64,000 nucleotides of DNA from Enterococcus alcedinis (GCF_014635985.1 NZ_BMDT01000006.1:1-64000); one strand, 5' to 3'; counted from the first letter of the stretch, positions 8,122 to 16,472 are shown. Numbers and translations are program-made. The notes: generated by a model from the letters alone, not told the origin.

Positions 8122-9114
8122 TTGAAATTCCATTATCATTTAATTGTCAATCCCGCCTCTGGTGGGGGTAAAGGACAAAGGCATAGCGACATTATTGTTG
8201 AGTTATTAAAGAAACACCAACATACGTATACAATGTATTTTACAGAATATCAAGATCATGAAATTGCATTAATTGATAGACTCAGCCAATCGACTTTGAT
8301 TCCTTGGAAAGAAGATCAAATCGAAGAAGACAAAGTATTTCCTTTGTTAATTGTAATTGGTGGTGATGGTACTTTACATCAAGTAATCGAACGTTTGGAT
8401 TATTTAAAAAATGAAGCCCCCGTTGCTTATATTCCATCGGGATCTGGGAATGATTTTGCCCGTGGATTTGGTATCTCGCTTGATCCTGTACAAGCTTTTT
8501 GGCAAATAATTAAAGCTGGAAAATCAAAAGAAATTAATATTTTTTCTTATGAAGAGCAAATTTCAGGGACACGTGGTGTTGTTGTGAATAGCTTAGGAAT
8601 CGGGATTGATGGTGCGATAGTTTATCAAACAGTTCAGGCAGAAAAGAAACAGTTGCTTAACCAGTTTTTCTTATCTTCTATTGTTTATATATTGCCTATC
8701 TTCAAAGCGATTTTTAAACAACGTGGCTTTCCCGTATTAATCGAAGCAAATGGGCAAACGTTTAATTTCAAAAAAACTTTTTTATGTACGATGACAAACC
8801 ACCCTTATTTCGGTGGGGGAATTGCGATTGCTCCAATGGCCAATAGTCAATCAGCTGAACTGGAGTGCGTTGTCGTTGAAAAACGTTCGATGCTTAAGAT
8901 TTTCCATTTGATCTTTTTGTTACTATTTAAAAAACAAGAAAAATCAAAGGCATTTGTTCATTTTTCAACGTCGAAAGTACGAATTGTTTCAACTACGCAA
9001 CAATATTGTCAAGTGGATGGGGAAGTCATTGAACAAAACGCTTTTGACTTCACTCTACAACCTAAAATCCAAAATGTTTGGTTTCAAAATGTTTGGTTTA
9101 ATATGAAGGAATGA
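8122..9114 (+). CDS. Diacylglycerol/sphingosine kinase-family lipid kinase (YegS/DagK-like)
   Basis: 330 residues, TTG start after GAAGAGG. The diacylglycerol-kinase catalytic domain is clear: NPASGGGKG near residue 10, GGDGTLHQVI near 79 (nucleotide-binding GGDGT), and PSGSGNDFARG near 107. A C-terminal beta domain closes with VDGEV, typical of YegS/BmrU/DgkB folds. Family members phosphorylate diacylglycerol or other lipids at the inner membrane face. Which substrate is used is unclear; DagK proper in Firmicutes recycles diacylglycerol from lipoteichoic acid synthesis. Confidence 0.85.
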   Translation: MKFHYHLIVNPASGGGKGQRHSDIIVELLKKHQHTYTMYFTEYQDHEIALIDRLSQSTLIPWKEDQIEEDKVFPLLIVIGGDGTLHQVIERLDYLKNEAPVAYIPSGSGNDFARGFGISLDPVQAFWQIIKAGKSKEINIFSYEEQISGTRGVVVNSLGIGIDGAIVYQTVQAEKKQLLNQFFLSSIVYILPIFKAIFKQRGFPVLIEANGQTFNFKKTFLCTMTNHPYFGGGIAIAPMANSQSAELECVVVEKRSMLKIFHLIFLLLFKKQEKSKAFVHFSTSKVRIVSTTQQYCQVDGEVIEQNAFDFTLQPKIQNVWFQNVWFNMKE

Positions 9115-9135
9115 TTGGGATTCACAAAGTAAATA

Positions 9136-9179
9136 AAAAGCAGAAGAATGACCACCCTAACGTCATTTTTCTGCCTTTT
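9136..9179. terminator. Bidirectional terminator
   Basis: Stem pairing AAAAGCAGAAGAATGAC with GTCATTTTTCTGCCTTTT around a nine-base loop, between two converging genes. Confidence 0.8.
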
Positions 9180-9184
9180 ATTAT

Positions 9185-9814
9185 TTAAACTTTTTCTAAT
9201 CGAGCGATTCGGAACTGTTTCTTTTCTAATCGATTCACAATTTTATCAATCGTTTGTTGATCCGTTTCTGTCGGGAAAGTCATCAGAATGACTTGTTTTC
9301 CAGGGGTGTCTAACGCATTCAAAGCAAATAGGTTCGTCAATGACGAAAGCTTTGTTGCAATTTTGGTGATGCTTGCTAAGTCGTTTTGTCGTCCGTTTGT
9401 TTCAACGGTTAATAGGCAATGACCAGAGTCCATACCAAAAGCTTGCCAGTACAAGTCGAGTACTTTTTCATGCATTAAGACACCGATAAATGTTTTATTT
9501 TGATTTAAAACAGCAATATAAGGTAAGTCACGTAAATTAAATAAGATATTAAAAGGCGAGGCGTTGTCGTAAATAAACTTTGTCGCATTTTTTAATAAGT
9601 AAGTAACGGGTAAAGTCATATCGCCACCTTGTGATTTGTGTCGATATAAGTGCATCTTATAAATATTACCTCTAAATAGTTGATTTGTATCATCTAATAT
9701 TGGGGCACAACGTTTATCTGATGTTTCTAAAAATTCTAACGCTTTAGCTAACGTTTGAGATTCATTCACAAAAGTCAACGAATCTTTCTTTGTAACGGCA
9801 GACGCTAACAGCAT
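9185..9814 (-). CDS. CBS-domain protein, CbpA/CbpB-like
   Basis: 209-residue protein with two CBS motifs in the first ~140 residues (TLAKALEFLETSDKRCAPIL near 18 and PYIAVLNQNKTFIGVLMHEKV near 110) and an ACT-like C-terminal domain. This is the layout of Firmicute CbpA/CbpB proteins, some of which bind cyclic di-AMP. Binding here is an inference from the family. The start at 9814 is set by GGAGGAGTAAAC. It is divergent from rpmG. Confidence 0.7.
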   Translation of the reverse strand: MLLASAVTKKDSLTFVNESQTLAKALEFLETSDKRCAPILDDTNQLFRGNIYKMHLYRHKSQGGDMTLPVTYLLKNATKFIYDNASPFNILFNLRDLPYIAVLNQNKTFIGVLMHEKVLDLYWQAFGMDSGHCLLTVETNGRQNDLASITKIATKLSSLTNLFALNALDTPGKQVILMTFPTETDQQTIDKIVNRLEKKQFRIARLEKV

Positions 9815-9888
9815 GTTTACTCCTCCAAATTTCATCTATTTCTAACTTAATTATAATATCACAAAAATAAGGAAAGTCCTAGTTCGAA

Positions 9889-9923
9889 TTGACAGTTTTT
9901 CAAAATCATGCTAAATTTAGCAT
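9889..9923 (+). promoter_or_regulatory. rpmG-secE promoter with palindromic -10 region
   Basis: TTGACA (9889-9894), 17-bp spacer, TGC TAAATT (9912-9917). The -10 lies inside a perfect 16-bp palindrome ATGCTAAATTTAGCAT at 9908-9923. Confidence 0.75.
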
Positions 9924-9959
9924 AATGATTATTTGTAAAGCGACAAAGGAGGCCGTAAA

Positions 9960-10112
9960 ATGGCAGTTAGAAAATCAGCCTTAGCTTGTTCGATCTGTGG
10001 TTCCCGCAATTACTCTAAAGCAGTAAATGAAGGAAAAAAGGGAGACCGATTAGAAGTTAATAAATTTTGTAAATATTGTAAAAAACATACGATGCATAAA
10101 GAAACCAAGTAG
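9960..10112 (+). CDS. rpmG: 50S ribosomal protein L33
   Basis: 50-residue L33 starting [19 protein letters not shown]. It keeps both CxxC pairs (residues 10-13 and 37-40), so it is the zinc-binding C+ form. Start follows AAAGGAGGCCGTAAA. It leads the secE-nusG cluster, the usual place of one rpmG copy in Firmicutes; additional L33 copies may lie elsewhere. Confidence 0.95.
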   Translation: MAVRKSALACSICGSRNYSKAVNEGKKGDRLEVNKFCKYCKKHTMHKETK

Positions 10113-10123
10113 GGGGTTAATCG

Positions 10124-10294
10124 ATGAAATTTATCCGCGGTGTTAAAGAGGAAATGAAAAAAGTAACATGGCCTACAGGCAAACAATTACGTCGAGATGC
10201 CATGATTGTAATTCAAACATCCATCATCTTTGCTATTCTTTTTTATGTGATGGATACTGGGGTACAAACGGCATTTAGTTGGATATTGAAATAA
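10124..10294 (+). CDS. secE: Preprotein translocase subunit SecE
   Basis: 56-residue single-span SecE. It starts MKFIRGVKEEMKKVTWPT, the amphipathic helix with the conserved KVTWPT motif, followed by one membrane span of about 20 residues. SecE clamps SecY in the Sec channel. It follows rpmG by 11 nt with AGGGGG upstream, and precedes nusG as in most bacteria. Confidence 0.95.
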   Translation: MKFIRGVKEEMKKVTWPTGKQLRRDAMIVIQTSIIFAILFYVMDTGVQTAFSWILK

Positions 10295-10334
10295 TAATCC
10301 AGGGCTATTACTAGTAAAAAAGAGATTCAAGTGC

Positions 10335-10378
10335 TATAATATGTTTGAGAAAAAACTTCGAATCCTCGAGGTTTTTTT
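10335..10378 (+). promoter_or_regulatory. nusG promoter followed at once by a terminator-like hairpin
   Basis: An extended -10 TGC TATAAT at 10335-10340, with no clear -35, would start RNA near 10347. The hairpin AAAAAACTTCG/CGAGGTTTTTT (10350-10360 with 10367-10377) follows immediately, before the nusG ribosome binding site. It may end secE transcripts and also attenuate or stabilise the nusG message. Confidence 0.55.
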
Positions 10379-10416
10379 AGTTTGCGTTGAAGAAAATTAG
10401 ATTAGGAGCCAAAAAA

Positions 10417-10962
10417 ATGGAATCTTTTGAAAAAAGTTGGTACGTACTACATACGTACTCAGGTTATGAAAACCGTGTAAAAGCAAATATCGAATCACGT
10501 GCTCAAAGTATGAGAATGGGCGATTATATCTTTAGAGTGGTTGTTCCAGAAGAAACGACAAAAGAAGTTAAAAATGGGAAAGAAAAAGAAGTAATTAACA
10601 AAACATTCCCAGGATACGTTTTAGTTGAAATGACAATGACGGATGAGTCTTGGTATGTTGTCAGAAACACTCCAGGGGTAACAGGATTCGTTGGTTCACA
10701 CGGCGCAGGAAGTAAGCCTGCACCATTATTACCTGAAGAAATCAATTCCATTCTAAAATCATTAGGTATGAATATCCGTAATGTTGAGTTGACTCTTTCT
10801 CTAGGTGAAACAATCAAAATTATCGAAGGTGCTTTTGCTGGTCTAGAAGGACAAGTAACAGAAATCGATGATGAGAAGCATAAATTAAAAGTAAACGTTG
10901 AAATGTTTGGTCGTGAAACGAGTACTGAGTTAGATTATGACCAAATTGAACAATTAAGCTAA
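10417..10962 (+). CDS. nusG: Transcription termination/antitermination factor NusG
   Basis: 181-residue NusG with the N-terminal NGN domain (WYVLHTYSGYENRVKANIE from residue 7, then FPGYVLVEM, TPGVTGFVG) and the C-terminal KOW domain (GAFAGLEGQVTEID near 140). It binds RNA polymerase and couples it to ribosomes or termination. ATG 10417 is chosen because TAGGAGCC lies just upstream; a TTG at 10387 is in frame but unsupported. Confidence 0.95.
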   Translation: MESFEKSWYVLHTYSGYENRVKANIESRAQSMRMGDYIFRVVVPEETTKEVKNGKEKEVINKTFPGYVLVEMTMTDESWYVVRNTPGVTGFVGSHGAGSKPAPLLPEEINSILKSLGMNIRNVELTLSLGETIKIIEGAFAGLEGQVTEIDDEKHKLKVNVEMFGRETSTELDYDQIEQLS

Positions 10963-11021
10963 TACCAATAAGAAGTAACGAAAGTCCGTCTATTCTCGTA
11001 GCGAGAGTAAATTGGAATAAG

Positions 11022-11062
11022 AAACGATAGAGTGGGGAAAAGCCCTAGTCTATCGTTTTTTT
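11022..11062 (+). terminator. Terminator after nusG
   Basis: AAACGATAG pairs with CTATCGTTT, an inner GGGG/CCCT extends the stem, and seven T follow. Confidence 0.85.
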
Positions 11063-11264
11063 GTTCTTGATGAATGCTAGACAATCAAGTAATCACGCAG
11101 TTGAATTAAGGTATTTACAACTCAAAGGCAGCGTTTTCAAAAATCGATTGAAAAAGAGGCGAGTTTGATTAAAAAGTGCTTATTTTACTTGCGTTGTGAA
11201 GGGCTTCGCGTTAAAGTAATGTCGGTTAGATTGACGGATTGATTATAAACAAAGAGGTGTTAAA
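11063..11264. other. Intergenic region before sdaAB
   Basis: 202 bp with a weak AGTTG/CAACT hairpin near 11100-11125 and no gene that I can support. No clear promoter for sdaAB was found; TTGACG near 11230 has no suitably spaced -10. Confidence 0.4.
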
Positions 11265-11930
11265 GTGGAACAATTAAAGTACCGCAGTGTTTTTGATATC
11301 ATTGGACCGATTATGGTCGGTCCGAGTAGTTCGCACACAGCCGGAGCGGCGCGAATTGGCAAAGTTGTACGCCGAATTTTTGGAATGTTGCCGGACACGG
11401 TTGATATTTACTTATATGAATCTTTTGCAAAAACTTATCGTGGACACGGCACGGATATTGCCTTAGTTGGTGGTTTGCTAGGAATGGAGCCTGATGATCC
11501 ACGTCTAGCAGATTCGCTGAAAATCGCTCATGAATCAGGGATGGAAGTCGGGTTTATTCCGAAAAAAGAAAAAGCCGAACACCCGAATATGGTTCAGTTG
11601 AGAGTCAGTAAAGGAGCGCATAAATTAACGGTGACAGGAATTTCAATTGGCGGTGGAAATATTCAGATTTCTGAAGTCAATGGATTCAAGCTCTCGTTAT
11701 CTCTAGGGACGCCAACGTTTATTATTGTACATCAAGATGTTCCCGGAATGATTGCTAAAGTCACTCAATTGTTTTCAGAAGCGGAAGTTAATATTGGCAC
11801 GATGACCGTGACCCGAGAATCAAAAGGCGAAAAGGCCATTATGATTATAGAAACAGACGAACGTCAAGATTCATTTTTAGAAAAGATAAAACAAATCGAT
11901 TCGGTCTATAGTGCTTCATATTTTGGATAA
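11265..11930 (+). CDS. sdaAB: L-serine ammonia-lyase, iron-sulfur type, beta subunit
   Basis: 221 residues, GTG start after AAAGAGGTGTTAAA. The N-terminal beta domain has GPIMVGPSSSHTAGAARIGK near residue 13, and the C-terminal ACT domain (FIIVHQDVPGMIAKVTQLF from ~150) is typical of the two-subunit Bacillus-type enzyme. With SdaAA it deaminates L-serine to pyruvate and ammonia using a [4Fe-4S] cluster. The alpha gene follows after 13 nt. The pair lies between nusG and rplK, where ribosomal genes are usually contiguous. Confidence 0.93.
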   Translation: MEQLKYRSVFDIIGPIMVGPSSSHTAGAARIGKVVRRIFGMLPDTVDIYLYESFAKTYRGHGTDIALVGGLLGMEPDDPRLADSLKIAHESGMEVGFIPKKEKAEHPNMVQLRVSKGAHKLTVTGISIGGGNIQISEVNGFKLSLSLGTPTFIIVHQDVPGMIAKVTQLFSEAEVNIGTMTVTRESKGEKAIMIIETDERQDSFLEKIKQIDSVYSASYFG

Positions 11931-11943
11931 AAGGAGCAATAAA

Positions 11944-12810
11944 ATGTTTTACTCAGTGGAAGATTTAATTAAACAAAGCGCCGATTATGAATCGGTCGCA
12001 GAATTAATGATTGCAGTTGAAATTGAAATGACGGGCCGTTCAAAGGAAGAAATTCTCGATTTAATGGAACGGAATCTAAAAGTAATGGAACAATCGGTTG
12101 AAGAAGGTGTGGCTGGTGTCACATCTGTCACAGGATTAACAGGTGGCGATGCGAAAAGAATGGATGACTACTTAGCCACGGCTGATTTTTTAAGTGGTGA
12201 TTTAATTTTACGGGCCGTTCGAAACGCAATTGGTGTCAATGAAGTCAATGCCAAAATGGGACTCGTCTGTGCAACACCAACAGCCGGAAGTGCGGGAGTT
12301 GTACCAGGAGTGTTGATGGCTTGTCGTGAAAAACTTCAATTGAATCGTCGTCAACAATTAGATTTCTTGTTTTCGGCGGGTGCATTCGGCTTAGTCATGG
12401 CAAACAATGCATCGATTTCAGGAGCGGAAGGCGGCTGTCAAGCTGAAATTGGATCGGCAAGCGCGATGGCGGCAGCAGCACTTGTCTTAGCTAAAGGTGG
12501 AACTGCCGAACAAGCGGGGCAAGCGATTGCGATGACGCTCAAGAATATGATGGGCTTGATTTGTGACCCTGTTGCCGGCTTAGTTGAGGTACCCTGTGTC
12601 AAACGCAATGCCTTGGGATCATCACAAGCATTTATTTCAGCTGACATGGCGCTAGCAGGTATTCAAAGTGTGATTCCTGTTGATGAAGTGATTGAAACGA
12701 TGTATCGTGTCGGACGACAAATGCCAAGCATCTTTAGAGAGACAGCGGAAGGTGGCTTAGCCGTTAGCCCAACAGCACAACGTTTAACAAGAGAAATTCT
12801 AGAAAAGTAA
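11944..12810 (+). CDS. sdaAA: L-serine ammonia-lyase, iron-sulfur type, alpha subunit
   Basis: 288 residues with the family motifs CATPTAGSAGVVPGVL near residue 104, ANNASISGAEGGCQAEIGSA near 155, and GLICDPVAGLVEVPCVKRNA near 205; the cysteines in these segments are the candidate iron-sulfur ligands. It carries the catalytic part of the serine dehydratase. ATG 11944 follows AAAGGAGCAATAAA, so it is translated with sdaAB as one operon. Length is normal. Confidence 0.94.
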   Translation: MFYSVEDLIKQSADYESVAELMIAVEIEMTGRSKEEILDLMERNLKVMEQSVEEGVAGVTSVTGLTGGDAKRMDDYLATADFLSGDLILRAVRNAIGVNEVNAKMGLVCATPTAGSAGVVPGVLMACREKLQLNRRQQLDFLFSAGAFGLVMANNASISGAEGGCQAEIGSASAMAAAALVLAKGGTAEQAGQAIAMTLKNMMGLICDPVAGLVEVPCVKRNALGSSQAFISADMALAGIQSVIPVDEVIETMYRVGRQMPSIFRETAEGGLAVSPTAQRLTREILEK

Positions 12811-12819
12811 ACAAAGTAG

Positions 12820-12847
12820 TTGCTATTTCAATGCATTCTGCTATAAT
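12820..12847 (+). promoter_or_regulatory. rplKA promoter
   Basis: TTGCTA (12820-12825), 16-bp spacer ending TGC, TATAAT (12842-12847). Confidence 0.75.
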
Positions 12848-12883
12848 GTTTGAGTGTGCGTTTAGTCTATGCACATGAAGGAT

Positions 12884-12925
12884 TCACGTGGGAGGAGAAA
12901 TTTGTATCTCCAATTAACCACATCA
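12884..12925 (+). promoter_or_regulatory. Candidate L1-binding operator in the rplK leader
   Basis: GTGGGAGG (12888-12895) and ACCACA (12918-12923) close a hairpin with inner stem GGAGA/TCTCC. The GTGG/CCAC frame recurs before rplA with a different inner stem. Ribosomal protein L1 represses its own operon through such mimics of its 23S site in many bacteria; the assignment here is inferred. Confidence 0.5.
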
Positions 12926-12947
12926 CGGACTCAAGGAGGTATGTCTC

Positions 12948-13370
12948 GTGGCAAAAAAAGTAGAAAAAATCGTTAAATTGCAAATTCCTGCAGGTAAAGC
13001 AACACCAGCTCCACCAGTAGGTCCAGCATTAGGTCAAGCAGGCGTTAACATTATGGGATTCACTAAAGAATTCAACGCTCGTACAGCAGACCAAGCAGGC
13101 TTAATCATTCCGGTAGTAATTTCTGTATACGAAGACCGTTCATTCACATTCGTAACAAAAACACCACCAGCAGCTGTTCTTTTAAAGAAAGCAGCAAACA
13201 TTCAAAAAGGTTCTGGCGTTCCTAACAAAGAAAAAGTTGCGACAGTAACTGCTGACCAAGTTAGAGAAATTGCTGAGTTGAAAATGGAAGACCTAAACGC
13301 AGCGACTGTTGAAGCCGCAATGCGCATGGTTGAAGGAACTGCTCGAAGCATGGGAATCACTGTAGCTTAA
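12948..13370 (+). CDS. rplK: 50S ribosomal protein L11
   Basis: 140-residue L11 with the proline-rich N-terminus [20 protein letters not shown] and the [12 protein letters not shown] motif; the C-terminal RNA-binding domain spans residues ~70-140. It forms the GTPase-associated centre with 23S helices 43/44. The GTG start follows CAAGGAGGTATGTCTC. It leads the rplK-rplA operon. Confidence 0.97.
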   Translation: MAKKVEKIVKLQIPAGKATPAPPVGPALGQAGVNIMGFTKEFNARTADQAGLIIPVVISVYEDRSFTFVTKTPPAAVLLKKAANIQKGSGVPNKEKVATVTADQVREIAELKMEDLNAATVEAAMRMVEGTARSMGITVA

Positions 13371-13430
13371 TTCTACAAAACCCAATGAAGTAGCTTCTCA
13401 GTTAGCACTGTAATGAAAAACACAGCATAC

Positions 13431-13458
13431 GTGGGAGGTTCAACCGTTATAACCACAT
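13431..13458 (+). promoter_or_regulatory. Second candidate L1-binding hairpin, before rplA
   Basis: GTGGGAGG (13431-13438) and ACCACAT (13452-13458) match the motif before rplK. The inner stem is GGTT/AACC instead of GGAGA/TCTCC, a compensatory difference that supports a conserved fold. It ends at the rplA ribosome binding site. Confidence 0.5.
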
Positions 13459-13476
13459 AAGGAGGAAACACAAAAA

Positions 13477-14166
13477 ATGGCTAAAAAAAGCAAAAAAATG
13501 CAAGATGCATTAAAAAAAGTTGACGCGACGAAAGCTTACTCATTAGAAGAAGCTGTAGCGTTAGCGAAAGAAACAAATATCGCAAAATTTGACGCAACTG
13601 TTGAAGTTGCTTACCGTCTAAACGTAGACCCTAAAAAAGCGGATCAACAAATCCGTGGAGCGGTAGTATTACCTAACGGAACTGGTAAAACACAATCTGT
13701 ATTAGTATTCGCTAAAGGCGAAAAAGCAAAAGAAGCTGAAGCTGCTGGCGCTGATTACGTTGGCGAAGGCGACTTAGCTAAAAAAATCTTAGGTGGCTGG
13801 TTCGACTTTGACGTCGTAGTAGCAACTCCAGATATGATGGCTGAAGTTGGTAAATTAGGTCGTGTCTTAGGTCCTAAAGGTTTAATGCCTAACCCTAAAA
13901 CTGGAACAGTAACAATGGACGTTACAAAAGCGATTGAAGAAGTTAAAGCTGGTAAAGTAACTTACCGCGTTGACAAAGCTGGAAACGTTCATGTTCCAAT
14001 CGGTAAAGTTTCATTTGATGATACAAAATTAATTGAAAACTTCCAAACAATCCATGACGTTTTAGTGAAAGCAAAACCTGCTGCAGCTAAAGGTCAATAC
14101 ATGAAGAATATCACAGTAACGACAACATTCGGACCTGGTGTTCATGTGGATCAAAACTCATTTTAA
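13477..14166 (+). CDS. rplA: 50S ribosomal protein L1
   Basis: 229-residue L1 with [20 protein letters not shown] near residue 42, the [18 protein letters not shown] signature near 126 and the C-terminal [14 protein letters not shown]1 binds the mobile stalk of the large subunit and can repress its own mRNA. Start follows AAGGAGGAAACACAAAA. A long palindrome and the L10 leader follow. Confidence 0.97.
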   Translation: MAKKSKKMQDALKKVDATKAYSLEEAVALAKETNIAKFDATVEVAYRLNVDPKKADQQIRGAVVLPNGTGKTQSVLVFAKGEKAKEAEAAGADYVGEGDLAKKILGGWFDFDVVVATPDMMAEVGKLGRVLGPKGLMPNPKTGTVTMDVTKAIEEVKAGKVTYRVDKAGNVHVPIGKVSFDDTKLIENFQTIHDVLVKAKPAAAKGQYMKNITVTTTFGPGVHVDQNSF

Positions 14167-14182
14167 TATTTAAATAAAATAG

Positions 14183-14217
14183 TTGACTTAGCCATCTTAT
14201 CCATGGTAAGATGGCTA
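14183..14217 (+). promoter_or_regulatory. rplJL promoter overlapping a 29-bp palindrome
   Basis: TTGACT (14183-14188) and TGG TAAGAT (-10 at 14207-14212) are 18 bp apart. A near-perfect palindrome with 11-bp arms TAGCCATCTTA/TAAGATGGCTA fills 14189-14217, exactly over spacer and -10. No T-run follows, so it is not a normal terminator. Confidence 0.5.
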
Positions 14218-14340
14218 AGGTTAATAGTTAACTGTACCGAAGACAGTAGGTGACGTAAGTCATAATTCCTACCGAGGACGTTTATTGATGGAAAACATTC
14301 AATAGTCCCTCTATGTCTACGGTGGCATAGGGTTTTTTGT
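14218..14340 (+). promoter_or_regulatory. Ribosomal protein L10 leader
   Basis: The segment has the known Firmicute L10-leader core, ACTGTACCGAAGACAGTAGG followed by a TCCTACCGAGGACG segment at about 14232-14280, then a terminator-like hairpin with CTATG/CATAG and six T (14307-14338). In the known mechanism L10 (with L12) binds the leader and lowers rplJL expression. Confidence 0.85.
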
Positions 14341-14384
14341 TTTTCAAAAGACTCTACCATCAAAATCAGGAGGTGAAATTTATA

Positions 14385-14888
14385 ATGAGTGAAGCAATTA
14401 TCGCTAAAAAAGCCCAAGAGGTTGAAATAGTAACAGAGAAATTCAAAGCAGCAGCTTCTGTAGTTATTGTAGACTACCGTGGTTTAACTGTTGATGAAGT
14501 GACTCGTTTACGTAAACAATTACGTGATGCTGGCGTTGAGATCAAAGTTATCAAAAACTCTATCCTTTCACGTGCAGCGAAAGCAGCAGGTTTAGAAGGT
14601 TTAGATGAGGTATTTACAGGTCCTACTGCTATTGCTTTTAGTAACGAAGATGTTGTCGCACCTGCGAAAATCATCGACGAATTTGCACAAGAAGCAAAAG
14701 CATTAGAAATTAAAGGCGGAGTAATCGAAGGAAAAGTTTCTTCTTTAGAAGAAATGATCGCTTTGGCAAAATTACCAAGCCGCGAAGGTCTTCTATCAAT
14801 GCTTTTATCTGTATTACAAGCGCCAGTCCGCAACGTGGCTTACGCTGTCAATGCAGTTATCGAAAGCAAAGACGAAGAAGTAGCTTAA
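14385..14888 (+). CDS. rplJ: 50S ribosomal protein L10
   Basis: 167-residue L10. [25 protein letters not shown] near residue 28 is the rRNA-binding part and the C-terminal helix anchors L7/L12 dimers. ATG 14385 follows CAGGAGGTGAAATTTATA. The gene lies behind the L10 leader and directly before rplL. Confidence 0.97.
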   Translation: MSEAIIAKKAQEVEIVTEKFKAAASVVIVDYRGLTVDEVTRLRKQLRDAGVEIKVIKNSILSRAAKAAGLEGLDEVFTGPTAIAFSNEDVVAPAKIIDEFAQEAKALEIKGGVIEGKVSSLEEMIALAKLPSREGLLSMLLSVLQAPVRNVAYAVNAVIESKDEEVA

Positions 14889-14951
14889 TCGCTGCCTAAC
14901 AAATAAACACAAAAAATAAAAAAACATTCATATTAAATGGAGGAAATAAAA

Positions 14952-15317
14952 ATGGCATTGAACATCGAAAACATTGTTGAAGAGCTAAAAGGCGCAACAA
15001 TCTTAGAATTAAGTGGCTTAGTAAAAGCTATCGAAGAAGAATTTGGCGTATCTGCAGCAGCTCCTGTAGCAGTAGCAGCAGCGGGTGCATCAGCAGCTGA
15101 AGAGCAAACAGAATTCACGGTTGAATTAACATCAGCTGGTGACTCAAAAGTTAAAGTTATCAAAGCAGTTCGTGAAGCAACTGGTCTTGGCTTGAAAGAA
15201 GCTAAAGGTTTAGTAGATAGCGCTCCTGCAGCAGTTAAAGAAAACATCTCTAAAGAAGATGCTGAAGCATTAAAAGCAGCTTTAGAAGAAGTTGGCGCAG
15301 CTGTAACAATCAAATAA
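14952..15317 (+). CDS. rplL: 50S ribosomal protein L7/L12
   Basis: 121-residue acidic stalk protein. The N-terminal dimerisation helices end at an Ala-rich hinge near residue 40-55 and the C-terminal domain carries [20 protein letters not shown], which contacts elongation factors. ATG 14952 follows TGGAGGAAATAAAA. Confidence 0.97.
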   Translation: MALNIENIVEELKGATILELSGLVKAIEEEFGVSAAAPVAVAAAGASAAEEQTEFTVELTSAGDSKVKVIKAVREATGLGLKEAKGLVDSAPAAVKENISKEDAEALKAALEEVGAAVTIK

Positions 15318-15333
15318 TTCCTTTGAATTATTC

Positions 15334-15376
15334 GAGAGTCGAAATCCTTATTTATAAGGGTTTTGGCTCTTTTTTT
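15334..15376 (+). terminator. Terminator of rplJL
   Basis: GAGTCGAAATCCTTA pairs with TAAGGGTTTTGGCTC and seven T follow. Confidence 0.85.
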
Positions 15377-15400
15377 ATTTAATGACACTGTTTAACGGAC

Positions 15401-15449
15401 AAAAAAAGAACCATTGGCTAAAAATCAAGATTTAGTCAATAGTTCTTTT
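15401..15449 (-). terminator. Terminator of ilvE
   Basis: A long stem, AAGAACTATTGACTAA with TTAGCCAATGGTTCTT on the minus strand, followed by a T-run. Confidence 0.8.
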
Positions 15450-15452
15450 GGT

Positions 15453-16472
15453 TTAAAGGACGGATAGAATCCAACCTTCGGGTGCTTTGACATCCCCAAA
15501 TTGAATGCCCGTTAATTCATCATATAATTTTTTAGTGACGGGACCGACTTCGGTTTCGCTAAAGAAAACATGGAAGTCTTCTTTGTTTTGAATCCCACCA
15601 ATTGGCGAGATAACGGCAGCCGTACCACAAGCGCCGGCTTCAGTAAAGCGATCGAGTTGATCAATAAATACGTCGCCTTCAATCGCAGTCAAGCCTAGAT
15701 GGTGCTCGGCTAAATACAGAAGCGAGTATTTTGTGATACTTGGTAAAATTGAAGGCGAAATCGGTGTTACGAATTCATTGTCGGCTGTAATACCAAAGAA
15801 GTTGGCTGACCCGACCTCTTCAATTTTTGTATGGGTTTGTGGGTCTAAATAAATACAATCTGAAAAATTCTTAGCATGGGCTTCTTTACCAGGTAGTAAA
15901 CTTGCCGCATAGTTTCCGCCAACTTTAATCGCACCTGTACCATTTGGAGCAGCGCGATCATAATCAGATACGATGAAGTTTGTCGGTGTCAATCCGCCTT
16001 TAAAATAAGGACCAACAGGCATACAAAAAACAGTGAAAATAAATTCTGGTGCAGGTTGCACACCAATCATATCACCGACACCAATCAATAATGGGCGAAT
16101 ATAAAGTGTGCCACCCGTACCATATGGTGGTACGAAGGCTTCATTGGCTTTAACGACCGCTGTCACTGCCTCGATAAATAAATCTTCTGGAACTTCAGGC
16201 ATATAAAGTCGTTGCGCACTTCGATTTAAACGCTGACTATTTTGATCGGGACGGAATAAGTTGACGCCACCGTCTTTTCGGCGATAAGCTTTTAGTCCTT
16301 CAAAACATTGTTGACCGTAATGTAAAGCAGTCGATGCTTCACTAATTGTTAATTGATTTTCTTCGGTAAGTACTCCAGGTTGCCAGTGACCATCTGACCA
16401 TTTTGCAAGGAAGCGCCAAGGCGTTTTGATATAACTAAAGCCTAGCTCATCCCAATTTATTTTATTTTCCAT
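15453..16472 (-). CDS. ilvE: Branched-chain amino acid aminotransferase
   Basis: 339-residue class IV PLP aminotransferase. HYGQQCFEGLKAYRRKDG near residue 51, RLYMPEVPEDLF near 88 and GAIKVGGNYAASLLP near 181 (the PLP lysine lies in this segment) identify BCAT of the long Firmicute type. It interconverts leucine, isoleucine and valine with their 2-oxo acids. It is alone here; the leucine operon is 38 kb away. Confidence 0.95.
   Translation of the reverse strand: MENKINWDELGFSYIKTPWRFLAKWSDGHWQPGVLTEENQLTISEASTALHYGQQCFEGLKAYRRKDGGVNLFRPDQNSQRLNRSAQRLYMPEVPEDLFIEAVTAVVKANEAFVPPYGTGGTLYIRPLLIGVGDMIGVQPAPEFIFTVFCMPVGPYFKGGLTPTNFIVSDYDRAAPNGTGAIKVGGNYAASLLPGKEAHAKNFSDCIYLDPQTHTKIEEVGSANFFGITADNEFVTPISPSILPSITKYSLLYLAEHHLGLTAIEGDVFIDQLDRFTEAGACGTAAVISPIGGIQNKEDFHVFFSETEVGPVTKKLYDELTGIQFGDVKAPEGWILSVL

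Noticed and set aside
11063-11264. Further unit of the tandem RNA family, suggested by GCGTTTTC and AAAAAGAGGC
   Set aside because: No complementary P1/P2 arms can be placed around the GTTTT, so the similarity is probably chance.
14933-15388. 151-codon ORF antisense to rplL
   Set aside because: Low-complexity mirror of the Ala/Glu-rich L7/L12 gene; no ribosome binding site.
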